The notes under the pieces are model-generated. The model searched no databases. It was given only the letters and a program-made list of their open reading frames with translations, and was not told where the DNA came from. The translations under genes and the position numbers were made by a program. From NCBI GenBank assembly GCA_963850345.1, contig CAWKKW010000005.1, positions 1,054,001-1,118,000 on the forward strand: a DNA stretch of 64,000 nucleotides, read 5' to 3'. Positions 49,234-59,006 of the stretch are shown piece by piece; position 1 is the stretch's first letter, and each line of letters opens with the position of its first letter. Origin of the DNA: CAWKKW01 sp963850345 (GTDB lineage: Bacteria; Acidobacteriota; Terriglobia; Terriglobales; Acidobacteriaceae).

Positions 49234-51909
49234 TTATCCATCTTCGCGCATAAGCCTGGAGGGGTCGACCGACAGCGCTCGCCGGGCGGGGATGGCCGAA
49301 GCCGCGAGGCCGAGCAGGGCCATGGCGAGTAAGGCGCCGCACACGACGGCGGGATCCTGCGGATCGGCTTTGTACACGATACGAGCCAAGAGGCGGCTGG
49401 CGAAGATGCCGGCCAGGAGGCCCAGGGCTGAACCGGCGCCGAGCAGGACAAGCGGGCGGCCGACGGCAGCGCTCATGATGTGTGCGGTGCGTGCGCCGAG
49501 GGCCACGCGAATGCCCAGCTCTTTCATGCGGCGGCTCACGTTGTAAGCGGCCATGCCGAAGATGCCGGTGACGGCGAGCATGGCAGCGAGCAGGCCCATG
49601 ACACCGAGGGCCACGGTGGCGGCACGGGCGGGAAAGAGTTCGCCGGCCAGAGCATCGGTCCAACTCTGGGCGGTGATGGATACGTTTGGCTCGATGGCGC
49701 TGAGTGCGCGTTGCAAGGCTGCGGCCATTTCACCTGGAGGGCGGGGCGAGCGCACGACGAAGACTCCTTCGGAATCGCCTGTTTGTAACAGAGGAAGGTA
49801 CACAACCGGCTGCGGAGGTTCCTGCATGTCGTGATACTTGCCGTCTTCGGCGATGCCCACCACCTCGGTGAGCTTCGCCTGAATGATGAAGCGCTGGCGG
49901 ATGGCAGAGACGCCGGGCCACAGTTTGCGCGCGAAGGTCTGGTTGACGATTGCCACGGCGGGAGTGTCGGCGGTGTCGTGCCAGGAGAGATCGCGGCCGT
50001 CGAGCAGGCGGGTTCCTGCAGCGTCGAGATAGCCGGGGGACATGGTGAAGGCGTAGGGCGCGACGGCAGAGTTCCTGAGCTTGAACTCCGTGGTTCCCGG
50101 GCGAAAGACGGGAACCGGATGCATGCCGCCGGTCATAGGCGTGCGGCTGATTGTGCCTGCCGCAGTTACACCAGGGACCGTGCGGGCGGCATCGAGGGTC
50201 GCTTTCACTCGCTGGAGCGCCAGGTCGTTGGACTCCTCCCTCTCGCCGAGGTCCATCTGGATGAGCATGGCACCTTGCGGCTGAAAACCGAGAGGGAGAT
50301 GGAGCGCACGATTCATGCCGCGGACGGCTACCAGGGAAGCGGTGACCAGCAGAGTGCAGATCGCGATCTGCGCAGCCAGCAAAAGGTCGCGCGTGGTGAG
50401 TCGGCGGAGGTGCGATGGATCTGCCGGTCCGCTATGCAGGCTTTGCAGTGGACTGTGCTGCCATGTCTGACGAGCGGGAATGAGCCCGAAGAAGAGAGCG
50501 CTGGCGAGGGTCAATGCCAAAGCGGTCAAGTAGACGCGCGCATCGAGGGTCACGGTGAGAGTGCCGGCGAAAGGAGCAGAGCGGTTCAACAGGCCGAGCA
50601 CCACGCATGCGGTCGTAAGTGCCGCTGCTCCACCGGCAAATGAGACAAGCAGAGCCTCGGTGAGCAGTTGCTGCGCGAGTCTGCGCCGCGTTGATCCGAG
50701 GGCGACGCGAAGGGCGAGTTCCCTGCCGCGGTCGGCCGCGCGCGCAGCAAAGAGGGTAGCGAGATTGGCGCAGGCAGCGGCGAGCACGAGAAGAGCGAGG
50801 AAGCCGACGCTCACGAGAAAGCCGCGAATGACATCGCCTTCGTCGCCGATGAGGCCGGGATGAATGAGGCGCAAAGGCTGTCCGTCGTCGGTCTCGGGAT
50901 ATTCTCTGGCGAGTTCGAGTGCGATGGCATTGAGATCGTCGGTTGCCTGCTGCGTAGTGACGCCGGGCGCAAGCCTCCCGATGACGGTAACGGCGATGGA
51001 GGTGCGCGAATGGAGGTAGTCGGAGTTATCCACCTGCTGTTCGTTGACCATGGGGATCCAATAATCGGGCCACTGGAATTTTTCTGTGCCGTGGAAGGAT
51101 GGGGGCGCGACGGCGACGATGGTGAACGGATGGTGGTTGATCTCGACGGTAGTGCCGATGACCTGAGGATCGGCGTGAAAGCTGGTTCGCCAGAGTGCAT
51201 TACTCAGGACTAAGTAGGGGGCTGAGTCAGGACCGTGTTCGTCGGACTCGTGGAAAAATCGGCCAGCCTGGGGCCGGATGCCGAGCAGGTCGAAGTAATT
51301 GCCGGTAACTTCATCGCCTGAGACGCGGATGGAGGTATTGCGCCACTTGAGTACAGCCTGAGAGTAGGCGTCGATGGCGGCCATGCCGGAGAAGGTGGTG
51401 TTGCGGCGGCGGAGGTCTTCGAAGGCGGGATAGGAGGTGGTGAGCAGGCGTCCGATCATCCACTGCTTATGTCGGAGCTGGTAAAGATTGGGTGGGTCGC
51501 TGACGGCGAGAGGGTGCAGCAGGACGGCGTTGAGCACGCCGAAGACAACGATGTTTGCGCCGATGGCGAGCATGAGCGTGAGGCAGGCGACGATGGTGAA
51601 CGCGGGCGATTTTCGGAGGACGCGCAGGGCATAGCGAACGTCGGCCAATAAGTTGTCGAGAGAGGGTACGGAAAATTCGGCGCGATACGTTTCGCGGACG
51701 GCCTCGACTGAGCCGAATTGGATGCGAGCGTGGCGGCGGGCCTGTTCGGGAGACATGCCGGAGCGCAGGTTCTCTTCAGTTTGGATGGCTAAATGGAATT
51801 CAATCTCTTCTCTGAGGCGCTGGTCGGGATCGTGAGCGCGGCGTTGGGAGCGGCGCGGGGTAGTTATGAAGTTGATCAGGCGAGTTAGGAAGCGAGTTAG
51901 GATTCTCAT
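49234..51909 (-). CDS. Acidobacterial duplicated orphan permease (ADOP, MacB/FtsX-type)
   Basis: 891 residues. The N-terminal part (about 20-75) is the ADOP-specific cytoplasmic segment (RLREEIEFHLAIQTEENLRS, GMSPEQARRHARIQFGS). Two MacB/FtsX permease units follow, each with one helix, a large periplasmic domain and three helices: the first near 85-430 (VRYALRVLRKSPAFTIVACL), the second near 495-885 (ending SRRMKELGIRVALGARTAHI and later). No ATPase is adjacent, as is normal for this class. Its start overlaps the PadR stop by 4 nt, so both are made from one mRNA. The first codons contain AGTTAG repeats that encode LTRFLTRL. Transport substrate is unknown. Confidence 0.92.
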   Translation of the reverse strand: MRILTRFLTRLINFITTPRRSQRRAHDPDQRLREEIEFHLAIQTEENLRSGMSPEQARRHARIQFGSVEAVRETYRAEFSVPSLDNLLADVRYALRVLRKSPAFTIVACLTLMLAIGANIVVFGVLNAVLLHPLAVSDPPNLYQLRHKQWMIGRLLTTSYPAFEDLRRRNTTFSGMAAIDAYSQAVLKWRNTSIRVSGDEVTGNYFDLLGIRPQAGRFFHESDEHGPDSAPYLVLSNALWRTSFHADPQVIGTTVEINHHPFTIVAVAPPSFHGTEKFQWPDYWIPMVNEQQVDNSDYLHSRTSIAVTVIGRLAPGVTTQQATDDLNAIALELAREYPETDDGQPLRLIHPGLIGDEGDVIRGFLVSVGFLALLVLAAACANLATLFAARAADRGRELALRVALGSTRRRLAQQLLTEALLVSFAGGAAALTTACVVLGLLNRSAPFAGTLTVTLDARVYLTALALTLASALFFGLIPARQTWQHSPLQSLHSGPADPSHLRRLTTRDLLLAAQIAICTLLVTASLVAVRGMNRALHLPLGFQPQGAMLIQMDLGEREESNDLALQRVKATLDAARTVPGVTAAGTISRTPMTGGMHPVPVFRPGTTEFKLRNSAVAPYAFTMSPGYLDAAGTRLLDGRDLSWHDTADTPAVAIVNQTFARKLWPGVSAIRQRFIIQAKLTEVVGIAEDGKYHDMQEPPQPVVYLPLLQTGDSEGVFVVRSPRPPGEMAAALQRALSAIEPNVSITAQSWTDALAGELFPARAATVALGVMGLLAAMLAVTGIFGMAAYNVSRRMKELGIRVALGARTAHIMSAAVGRPLVLLGAGSALGLLAGIFASRLLARIVYKADPQDPAVVCGALLAMALLGLAASAIPARRALSVDPSRLMREDG

Positions 51910-52253
51910 GGAAGATCCTGCGGCTTGAGGGCGAAGAAGCGCGCGATGATCGAGGCGGTTTGTTCCCAGTCGCGCTTCTCAGACTGGAGCAATGCATGGC
52001 CGGCGCGGGTGAGGCGATAGAAGCGGGCGCGGCGGTTATTCTCCGACGGCCCCCAGGCGGAGGCGATCGCGCCCTCCTGTTCCAGGCGCAGGAGGACGGG
52101 ATACAGGGTGCCCTGGTTGAGCGAAAGCAGGTCACCGCTGATCTGTTCGATGCGGCGGGCGATGCCATAGCCGTGCAGCGGACCTAGAACGTGGAGGGTC
52201 TTCAACACCATGAGCGCGAGGGTTCCCTGCTGAACGTCTTGCTTTCGTTTCAT
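51906..52253 (-). CDS. PadR-family transcriptional regulator, coupled to the ADOP permease
   Basis: About 115 residues from ATG 52253 (the frame opens further upstream without support). It starts MKRKQDVQQGTLALMVLKTL and has the winged helix-turn-helix signature LHGYGIARRIEQISGDLLSL, NQGTLYPVLLRLEQEGAI and RRARFYRLTRAG. PadR proteins repress transporter genes until a small molecule binds. The 4-nt overlap with the permease points to direct control of, and co-expression with, it. A TTGGTTACCAA palindrome upstream is a possible autoregulatory operator. Confidence 0.92.
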   Translation of the reverse strand: MKRKQDVQQGTLALMVLKTLHVLGPLHGYGIARRIEQISGDLLSLNQGTLYPVLLRLEQEGAIASAWGPSENNRRARFYRLTRAGHALLQSEKRDWEQTASIIARFFALKPQDLP

Positions 52254-52599
52254 GTGGCCAGACCTTACCCTCTTGGTTACCAACAGGAGGATGTCACAAG
52301 ACCACTGGGAAAGCAACAGGAGCGGGAGAGATTAGGTTGAAGAGAATGCTGCGGGGTTGTGGAGCGGCCGGGGATGAGGGTTCCCCTGTGCGGATTGGGT
52401 TGCGGTTGGGCTAAGCCGTGGTGGCCGTTCTGTGAGGAGCTGAAGGGTGGCCGGGTAGGTGGGATGGAGTCGGTCGTTCTGTGGATTGAACGAATTCTGT
52501 CGTGACCGATTGCCTGTCGCATTGGCTGGCTGATATGTTTCGCTCGTCTGCCTTGGAGACAAGCCGTATTTCTGGAGCATTCCAGAAGGGGAGGGACTC
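52254..52599. promoter_or_regulatory. Intergenic region with palindrome upstream of padR
   Basis: No gene seen in 346 bp between the divergent padR and MBL genes. TTGGTTACCAA (52273-52283), an 11-bp perfect palindrome 20 bp before the padR ATG, is a candidate PadR operator. No clear -35/-10 pair was found. Confidence 0.4.
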
Positions 52600-53433
52600 T
52601 TGCCCGACGCAACGAGTGGGACGAAGACTCGTGAGCAAATCTCTGAATTCTCGGTACCGGCTGGAAGCGTATCGCTTTGGTGGCTGGGGCAAAATGGCTG
52701 GATAGTGAAGAGTCCGGCGGGCCGAGTGATTGCCATCGATCCTTACCTGACCAATGCCTGCAAAGCGGTGGGTGCCCCGTCAGGTATCAACATGGACCGC
52801 ATGGTGCCGAGTGTACTTGCACCGGTCGAACTTATGGGGATCGACGCGTATGTGATGACTCACGGCCATGAAGACCACCTTGATCCGGAGACGCTGCTTC
52901 CCTATCGCAATGGCGGTGGGCGTGGGCCGTTCGTTGCTCCGCCGGAGACTTGCGAGAAGCTTATACGCCTGGGTGTACCCGACGCAGAGATCGTGATGAT
53001 CTGGCCCAATAAAGAGTTCCTGTGCGGTGACATTACGCTGCGCGCGACGTTTGCAATTCCCTTTGGCGCCGATGATATGACGCATGTGGGATACATACTG
53101 AAGATAGACAAAGGGCCGACCGTCTATTTCACAGGCGACACGCGCTATCACGAGGTGCTGGCATCGTGCGTCGCCGGGCATAAGCCGGACGTGCTGGTGA
53201 CGGTGATCAATCCTTTCGCGAATCTTGATCCGGGGCAGGCGGCCAAGCTGGCAAAGGACATCGACGCCAAGGTCGTGATTCCCTGCCACTATGATCTCTT
53301 CCCTGACAATAGCCTGCCTCCTCGCCTGCTGCGCAGTAACTTGATCGTGTTCGGAATAGGAGACAGGTACCGCGAGCTGAAACATGGGGAAGTCTTCACT
53401 TATCCCGAAGGGGAGTTATCGCAGGCGAGGTGA
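52600..53433 (+). CDS. UlaG-like MBL-fold hydrolase
   Basis: 277 residues from a TTG preceded by GGAGGG. The metallo-beta-lactamase fold is shown by THGHEDHLD, FTGDTRYHE and IPCHYDLFPDN, which provide the metal ligands. The best-known relative is UlaG, L-ascorbate-6-phosphate lactonase, so a sugar-lactone substrate is attractive given the sugar cluster downstream, though other metal-dependent hydrolases share the fold. There is no signal peptide. It ends 18 bp before the GH2 gene and is probably in its operon. Confidence 0.8.
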   Translation: MPDATSGTKTREQISEFSVPAGSVSLWWLGQNGWIVKSPAGRVIAIDPYLTNACKAVGAPSGINMDRMVPSVLAPVELMGIDAYVMTHGHEDHLDPETLLPYRNGGGRGPFVAPPETCEKLIRLGVPDAEIVMIWPNKEFLCGDITLRATFAIPFGADDMTHVGYILKIDKGPTVYFTGDTRYHEVLASCVAGHKPDVLVTVINPFANLDPGQAAKLAKDIDAKVVIPCHYDLFPDNSLPPRLLRSNLIVFGIGDRYRELKHGEVFTYPEGELSQAR

Positions 53434-53451
53434 GAGCCGAGGAGATATGCT

Positions 53452-56400
53452 TTGGACCGTCGTAGTTTCCTGAAGAAGGGCAGCCAGGTTAGTTTTGCGT
53501 TAGGCGCTGCTCCGGCTTTCGCACAGAAGTCTCTGACCAGCGCGACCGGCATATTTGCTCGCACCCCCGCCATCTCTCTCGATGGGGAGTGGGCGATTGC
53601 AAAAGACGAACGCAACGTGGGCGTGGGCGAGAGCTGGTTTCGCGGTCCGGTGCAGGGTGCGGAAATGGCGCGGGTGCCGGGCATTCTGCAGGAGACTTTT
53701 CCCCTGTATCACGGCCTGGTCTGGTACTGGAAGCAGCTTGCGGTTGAGAGCAAGGCTCCGGCAGCGGGGCGGTACTTGCTGCGCTTCGGGGCAGTCGATT
53801 ACGCCTGCAAGGTATGGGTCCATGGCGCGGCCGCAGGTGAGCACGAGGGCGGAGAAACAGATTTCACTCTCGATGTTACCGGCAGCATACGACCCGGCGA
53901 GCAGAACACAATTGCAGTGCGGGTGCTCAATCCGTCGACGACTCCGATGGACGGGATCAAGCTTGCGGAGATTCCGCACACTAATAACGAGCAGGGGTAT
54001 CACTCAGGCAGCGGATTCAATTCCGGCGGATTGATTAAGTCGGTGGAGTTGTTAGTAACTCCTGCGGTGCTGGTTGAAGGAATTCACATAGTGCCTGACT
54101 GGAAGACCGGGAAGGTGCAGGTCGAGGCGACGATACGGAATACTCTGAGCCGCGCGGTAAGTGCCGAGGTGGAAGTATCCGCGGGGCCAGCGTCGGATGG
54201 TCAGACCCTGGTGGCACTGAACGTGACCAAGCAGTTGCAGCCGGGCACTTCGGTGGTGAGCGCGAGCGTGGAGATAGAGGATCACAAGCTCTGGGATCTG
54301 GCGACTCCGAACCTCTATCGCATCGATGTTCGGGTTCACGGGCATGAGTGGGAGGGACGGCATGAGACCTCAACGCGCTTTGGCTTTCGGGATTTTCGCG
54401 TGGCGGGCGGCTACTTCCGCCTGAATGGCAAACGTGTGTTCCTGCGCGGAACGCATACGGGCAACCACTTGCCATTCGGCAACTCTGTGCCACCACCAAC
54501 GGCGCCTGACTTACTAAGACGGGATGTGCTGTACGCAAAGGCTTCGGGGTTCAATACGATTCGCGCGCTGTCTGGGCCGCTGGAGCCGTACCAACTCGAT
54601 CTTTGCGACGAGATAGGCATGCTGGTGTATGAGGAGCCGCGTTCGTCGTGGCTGCTCAAGGACTCTCCCAAGATGAAGCAGTATTACTGGACATCGCTGG
54701 AGAGGATGGTATTAAGAGATCGCAATCACCCCTGCATCGGAGCGTGGGGTTTGTTGAATGAGACGCCGGATAACCCCACATTTCGCGAGGCAGTATCTTG
54801 CCTACCGCGACTAAGGGAGATAGATCCACTTAGGTTGGTTCTACTCTCGAGCGGGCGATGGGACGGTGAGCGCGGGATCGGGTCAGTGTCCAACCCTGGA
54901 AGTACAGAGTGGCAATTTGAGTTAGGACAAGAGGCGCCCGGTGCGGGAAAGTCGAGCGGCCCGAGACTGCCGGGAGATCTACCTAACTGCGATGATGTAG
55001 CCGCGTATGACGCCCAAATGGGGGATGTGCATTTCTATCCAGCTGATCCGACGAGTCGCCGGGTAATCGACGTAATGAGAGCGATCGGGCAGAAGGGAAA
55101 TCCTGTCCTGCTGTCGGAGGCAGGGATCGGGAGCAACAAGAACGTGCTGCGTGAAGTGCAGGACTATGAGCAGGCAGGGATTCGTCCGGATGCCGGGGAC
55201 TTCGCGTATGCGCGCTCGATCGCCGAACGGTTTGTGGCTGATTGGAAGGCATGGGGTTTTGATTCCGTATATCCATACCCGGAGTCTTTTCTGCAGGCGA
55301 GTGATTCGGCGATGGCTCGACACCGGCATCTTGTGTTCAACGCGGTGCGTTCGAATCCGAAGTTATGCGGGTACTTAGTCACAGGCATGCTGGACCACGG
55401 CTTTTCAGGCGAGGGGTTGTGGACATTTTGGCGGGAGTTCAAGCCGGGCATCATGGAGGTGCTGCAGGAGGGTTGGGCACCGGTGCGTTGGTGCTTGTTT
55501 GCGAATCCAACTCACATCTACTCCGGACAAACAGTCGATGTAGAAGCAGTACTCGCGAATGAAGATACACTTACGCCGGGAAAGTACGAGGCAACGTTTC
55601 GGATCTGGGGACCTGAAGGGAAGGCATGGGAGCACGGCGGCGACTTTCAGGTACAAGCGAGAAGTGCGGGGGAGGATGGTCCCCTGGCGATTCCCGTGAT
55701 GAAAGAAAGTGCAGTAGTGACGGGACGCCCGGGGTCGTACAAGCTGATTCCCTCTTCGCCGAAAGGTGCGGCACCCCCTCCGAGTTCCTGGGAGTTTCAT
55801 GTCTCCGATCGCAAGGATCTGCCTCATGTCTCCGCTGCAGTTACATACTGGGGCGTTCAAGACAGCGTCGAGAAATGGCTGCAGGGGCAGGGTGTCTCGG
55901 GAAAGGGCCTGGAGGCGGCTGCCGCGCCGCATCGGGAGATCCTATTGGTCGGAAATCCTGAGAATGCAGGACTGGACCAGTGGAAGGAACTCGCCTCTCG
56001 CATGATGCGCGGTGCGCAGGTTTTATTTCTCTCACCGGCGGTGTTCAAGCGTGGGTCAGATCAAGTTGGCTGGATGCCGCTCAAGAAAAAGGGCGGCGTC
56101 GAGACATTTCGGGATTGGCTCTATCATCGTGAATGCGTGGCCAAAGCACATCCGATTTTCGAAGGGCTCCAAAGTAACGCCCTGCTGAACTGGTACTACT
56201 ACGGGCCGATGATTCCTCACCACCGGTTCTTTGATCAGGAGGCCCCGCGAGAGGTGATCGCCGCAGGATTTGCCACTGGCTATACGACGCCGGGCGGGTA
56301 TTCTTCGGGGGCTCTGCTTAGTTCCTATTCGTTCGGGGCAGGAGGCTTTTACCTGAACGCGTTTCCCATCCTTGAAAATGTGGATCATCATCCCGTGGCC

Positions 56401-56511
56401 GATCGCATGCTGCTGAACATGATCCAGCATGCCGGCTTGAAGGTGACCGCTCCACTACAGGAGCTGCCCGCAAACTTTGGCGAGCAACTTAAGGAGATTG
56501 GTTTCGTTTAA
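53452..56511 (+). CDS. Tat-exported glycoside hydrolase family 2 protein
   Basis: 1019 residues from a TTG with GGAG eight bases upstream. The N-terminus MDRRSFLKKGSQVSFALGAA is a Tat signal. GH2 sandwich and immunoglobulin-like domains (about 40-310) lead to the TIM barrel, with RNHPCIGAWGLLNE (acid/base Glu437) and NPVLLSEAGIG (nucleophile Glu556). The C-terminal 400 residues carry further beta domains. GH2 covers beta-galactosidases, glucuronidases and mannosidases; the sequence does not tell which. The upstream MBL gene is 18 bp away. It faces the convergent dehydrogenase operon. Confidence 0.88.
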   Translation: MDRRSFLKKGSQVSFALGAAPAFAQKSLTSATGIFARTPAISLDGEWAIAKDERNVGVGESWFRGPVQGAEMARVPGILQETFPLYHGLVWYWKQLAVESKAPAAGRYLLRFGAVDYACKVWVHGAAAGEHEGGETDFTLDVTGSIRPGEQNTIAVRVLNPSTTPMDGIKLAEIPHTNNEQGYHSGSGFNSGGLIKSVELLVTPAVLVEGIHIVPDWKTGKVQVEATIRNTLSRAVSAEVEVSAGPASDGQTLVALNVTKQLQPGTSVVSASVEIEDHKLWDLATPNLYRIDVRVHGHEWEGRHETSTRFGFRDFRVAGGYFRLNGKRVFLRGTHTGNHLPFGNSVPPPTAPDLLRRDVLYAKASGFNTIRALSGPLEPYQLDLCDEIGMLVYEEPRSSWLLKDSPKMKQYYWTSLERMVLRDRNHPCIGAWGLLNETPDNPTFREAVSCLPRLREIDPLRLVLLSSGRWDGERGIGSVSNPGSTEWQFELGQEAPGAGKSSGPRLPGDLPNCDDVAAYDAQMGDVHFYPADPTSRRVIDVMRAIGQKGNPVLLSEAGIGSNKNVLREVQDYEQAGIRPDAGDFAYARSIAERFVADWKAWGFDSVYPYPESFLQASDSAMARHRHLVFNAVRSNPKLCGYLVTGMLDHGFSGEGLWTFWREFKPGIMEVLQEGWAPVRWCLFANPTHIYSGQTVDVEAVLANEDTLTPGKYEATFRIWGPEGKAWEHGGDFQVQARSAGEDGPLAIPVMKESAVVTGRPGSYKLIPSSPKGAAPPPSSWEFHVSDRKDLPHVSAAVTYWGVQDSVEKWLQGQGVSGKGLEAAAAPHREILLVGNPENAGLDQWKELASRMMRGAQVLFLSPAVFKRGSDQVGWMPLKKKGGVETFRDWLYHRECVAKAHPIFEGLQSNALLNWYYYGPMIPHHRFFDQEAPREVIAAGFATGYTTPGGYSSGALLSSYSFGAGGFYLNAFPILENVDHHPVADRMLLNMIQHAGLKVTAPLQELPANFGEQLKEIGFV

Positions 56512-56570
56512 GCGGCGTCATCTTCGACTTACAATGGTTGCGGTCAGTAGAGTAAGTCGGAGTTCGACAG

Positions 56571-57170
56571 TTAGATACCGGGCACTGGCGGACACCCTGG
56601 AAAGTCGGGCAGGAAGGTGTTGCCGATATACCCCAGGTATTCGATACCGACCTTACTGGTGAAGTATCCATCGGCAGTAAGGTTGCGCAGGAACGAGAAA
56701 AACTGGACGCCCTGGCTGAGGCTCGGGTCTTTGACAGCATTTGCCCGGTAGGCGATGAGGGTGAGGATTTCCTCTTGCTGTTGCGGCGTGCAACCCAGGA
56801 AGGCCTGACCGTAGCGGTCGATGCAGATCGAATCCAGCCAAAGAAGGCCGCCACCGAGTTTGAGTTGATACTCCTCATTTTCGCTGGTGAGCAGGTCGAT
56901 AAACTCCGGCGCGCCCGCTTCCAAGGCACCTCCAGCATGCTCGTCGGCGGGCAGAATCAAGTCGCAAAGTTTCTGCAGAGTCTTATATGATTCGGCGGGG
57001 AAGAACTTGGGTGCGTATCCGCCCGCAGCGGTGTTGGCCTTCTCAGTAGCGATCAATGCATGAGCGTATTCGGCCGCCTGGAGCGGAAGAATGCGAAGCA
57101 CCGAGCCCACCACGGCACCCATGGTGAGGGCCTTCAATACATCGCGACGACATACGTTGTCGATAGACAT
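56571..57170 (-). CDS. Gluconate 2-dehydrogenase subunit 3-family small subunit (Tat signal)
   Basis: 199 residues. CRRDVLKALTMGAVVGSVLR is a Tat signal. The rest (KLCDLILPADEHAGGALEAG, APEFIDLL, GGLLWLDS) is the gluconate_2-dh3 domain, which is the gamma subunit of periplasmic flavin dehydrogenases. It folds with, and carries, the catalytic GMC subunit across the membrane in known complexes. The GMC gene ends 5 bp upstream, so the two form one operon. Confidence 0.9.
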   Translation of the reverse strand: MSIDNVCRRDVLKALTMGAVVGSVLRILPLQAAEYAHALIATEKANTAAGGYAPKFFPAESYKTLQKLCDLILPADEHAGGALEAGAPEFIDLLTSENEEYQLKLGGGLLWLDSICIDRYGQAFLGCTPQQQEEILTLIAYRANAVKDPSLSQGVQFFSFLRNLTADGYFTSKVGIEYLGYIGNTFLPDFPGCPPVPGI

Positions 57171-57175
57171 CGGTG

Positions 57176-58873
57176 CTATAGCTCTCCCTTCCTGGATTGC
57201 TCGAGCAGAAACTCTGATGTGCGCCAGGACAAGGCCATGATGCTGAGCGTAGGATTCTTGTCTGGATTAGAGACAAAGGGACCAGCGTCGGCGACGAATA
57301 GATTTTTTACTTCGTGAGCCTGGCAATGCTTGTTGAGCGCCGATGTCTTAGGATCGTTTCCCATGCGGACGGTGCCGAGTTCGTGAATGATGGCGCCGCC
57401 CTCGGAGATGTTAGGACGGTCTGACTTGGGAGACTCGAAAACAGTACCTCCGGCAGCTCCGATGATCGAGCGGAAGGTCTCCTGCATGTGCCGGGACATG
57501 GCGATCTCGTTTTCGCCCCATTGAAAGTGAAAGCGTAAGACCGGAATGCCCCATCGATCGACGACATTCGGATCTATCTCGCAGTAACTCTTCTCGTTGG
57601 GGATCATTTCGCCGCGACCGGCGAAGCCAATGGATGTGCCATAGGAGCTGCGGCATTTCTGCTTGAGGGAGGTGCCGAACCCCTCGTGCTGGTGGCATAC
57701 GCCATCGAAGTGGCCGACGCCAGGCATACCGGGGCCGCCGCCAAATTCAATATGGTAACCGCGACGGAACTCATTTTTCTGTCCGAATTTCCACCAGGGC
57801 ATATAGAGATGCATACCGCCGACGCCGTCGTGGTTGTGGGGTGGCATTTTCTCAAGCTGGGGGAAGTATCCGCCTAAGTCGCTGCCAACAGAGTCAGTGA
57901 GATAGCGACCTATGACTCCGGAGGAGTTAGCGAGACCGTTGGGGAAGAGCGTGGAGCGGGAGTTGAGCAAGAGGCGTGCGGACTCGCAGGCGCTTGCGGC
58001 GACGACGAAGGCGCGAGCGCGGATGCGGTATTCGCGGCGTGTCGTCTTATCAATGTAGGAGACCTCTTTGACCCTGCCGTCTTTTGCAACGACGAGTTCT
58101 CGGGCCATGGCGTTGGGGATGAGCGTAAAGCGGCCGGTCGCTTGTGCGACGGGGATCATAACCTGGCTGGAGCTGAAGTTAGAGACAGTAAGGCAACCGC
58201 GGCCACACTGCGCACAGTAATGGCAGGGTGCGCGGCCATTGAGGGGCTTGGTTAGAATGGCGAGCCGCGACGGGATGCACGTGATGTGCAGACGATCGCA
58301 GGCTTTCTTAATAATAGTCTCGGTACAACGCGGCCGAGGAGGCGGAAGAAAAATTCCATCGGGAGCATTTGGAACGTTCTCCTTGGAGCCGAAGACGCCG
58401 ATGTACGACTCTATCTTGTCGTAGTAAGGTGCGAGCTCTTCGTAAGTGATGGGCCAGTCGTCTCCCATACCATCGAGAGATCGGGCCTTGAAATCCGCGG
58501 GACCGAAGCGAAGAGCGATGCGTCCCCAGTGATTGGTGCGGCCGCCCTCGATGCGGGAACGAAACCAGCGGAAGGTCGAACCGGGAGCCGTGGTGTAGGG
58601 CTCGCCGTCAATTTCCCAAAAACCATTGGGCGCCATGAATTCGTCGTTCAACTGCAGGCGGTAGCGGGCGCCCACGCCGACGCCGCGATGGGGCAGTTCA
58701 TAGGGCCAGACGTGTTCTTTGAAATCCGTTTCGGGATGCAGTTGCGGCCCAGCCTCGAGCATGATGACGCTTGAGCCGCCCTCGGTCAATACCTTGGCAG
58801 CGGTTCCTCCTCCGGCACCAGAACCAATAATGCAGACGTCATAAATTTTGGTTGCTGGTGCGAGCTGGGCCAT
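57176..58873 (-). CDS. GMC-family FAD dehydrogenase with Cys-rich cluster; catalytic subunit
   Basis: 565 residues. The FAD-binding start is VCIIGSGAGGGTAAKVL, with GMC boxes GGRTNHWGR and HELGTVRMG, and a C-terminal NPTLSIMALSWR. In the middle, CHYCAQCGRGC (four Cys with spacing 2-2-3) resembles the cysteine group that holds a 3Fe-4S cluster in FAD-dependent glucose dehydrogenase complexes. It has no signal peptide of its own and probably leaves the cell together with the Tat-tagged small subunit. It is expected to oxidise a sugar or polyol in the periplasm and pass electrons to a cytochrome, but no cytochrome gene is next to it. Confidence 0.88.
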   Translation of the reverse strand: MAQLAPATKIYDVCIIGSGAGGGTAAKVLTEGGSSVIMLEAGPQLHPETDFKEHVWPYELPHRGVGVGARYRLQLNDEFMAPNGFWEIDGEPYTTAPGSTFRWFRSRIEGGRTNHWGRIALRFGPADFKARSLDGMGDDWPITYEELAPYYDKIESYIGVFGSKENVPNAPDGIFLPPPRPRCTETIIKKACDRLHITCIPSRLAILTKPLNGRAPCHYCAQCGRGCLTVSNFSSSQVMIPVAQATGRFTLIPNAMARELVVAKDGRVKEVSYIDKTTRREYRIRARAFVVAASACESARLLLNSRSTLFPNGLANSSGVIGRYLTDSVGSDLGGYFPQLEKMPPHNHDGVGGMHLYMPWWKFGQKNEFRRGYHIEFGGGPGMPGVGHFDGVCHQHEGFGTSLKQKCRSSYGTSIGFAGRGEMIPNEKSYCEIDPNVVDRWGIPVLRFHFQWGENEIAMSRHMQETFRSIIGAAGGTVFESPKSDRPNISEGGAIIHELGTVRMGNDPKTSALNKHCQAHEVKNLFVADAGPFVSNPDKNPTLSIMALSWRTSEFLLEQSRKGEL

Positions 58874-59006
58874 CCAATTTGTCTCCAGTAGGCAGGTTGC
58901 TTTCAGCTTACGGCGTGGTCATTGTCGGCGAGTGAGTCGAGGTTTGTCCAGCGTCGTTTTCGCGGCGAGGGGCAGGCTGTTTGGCGTGTCGAAAAATTGT
59001 ATCGGA

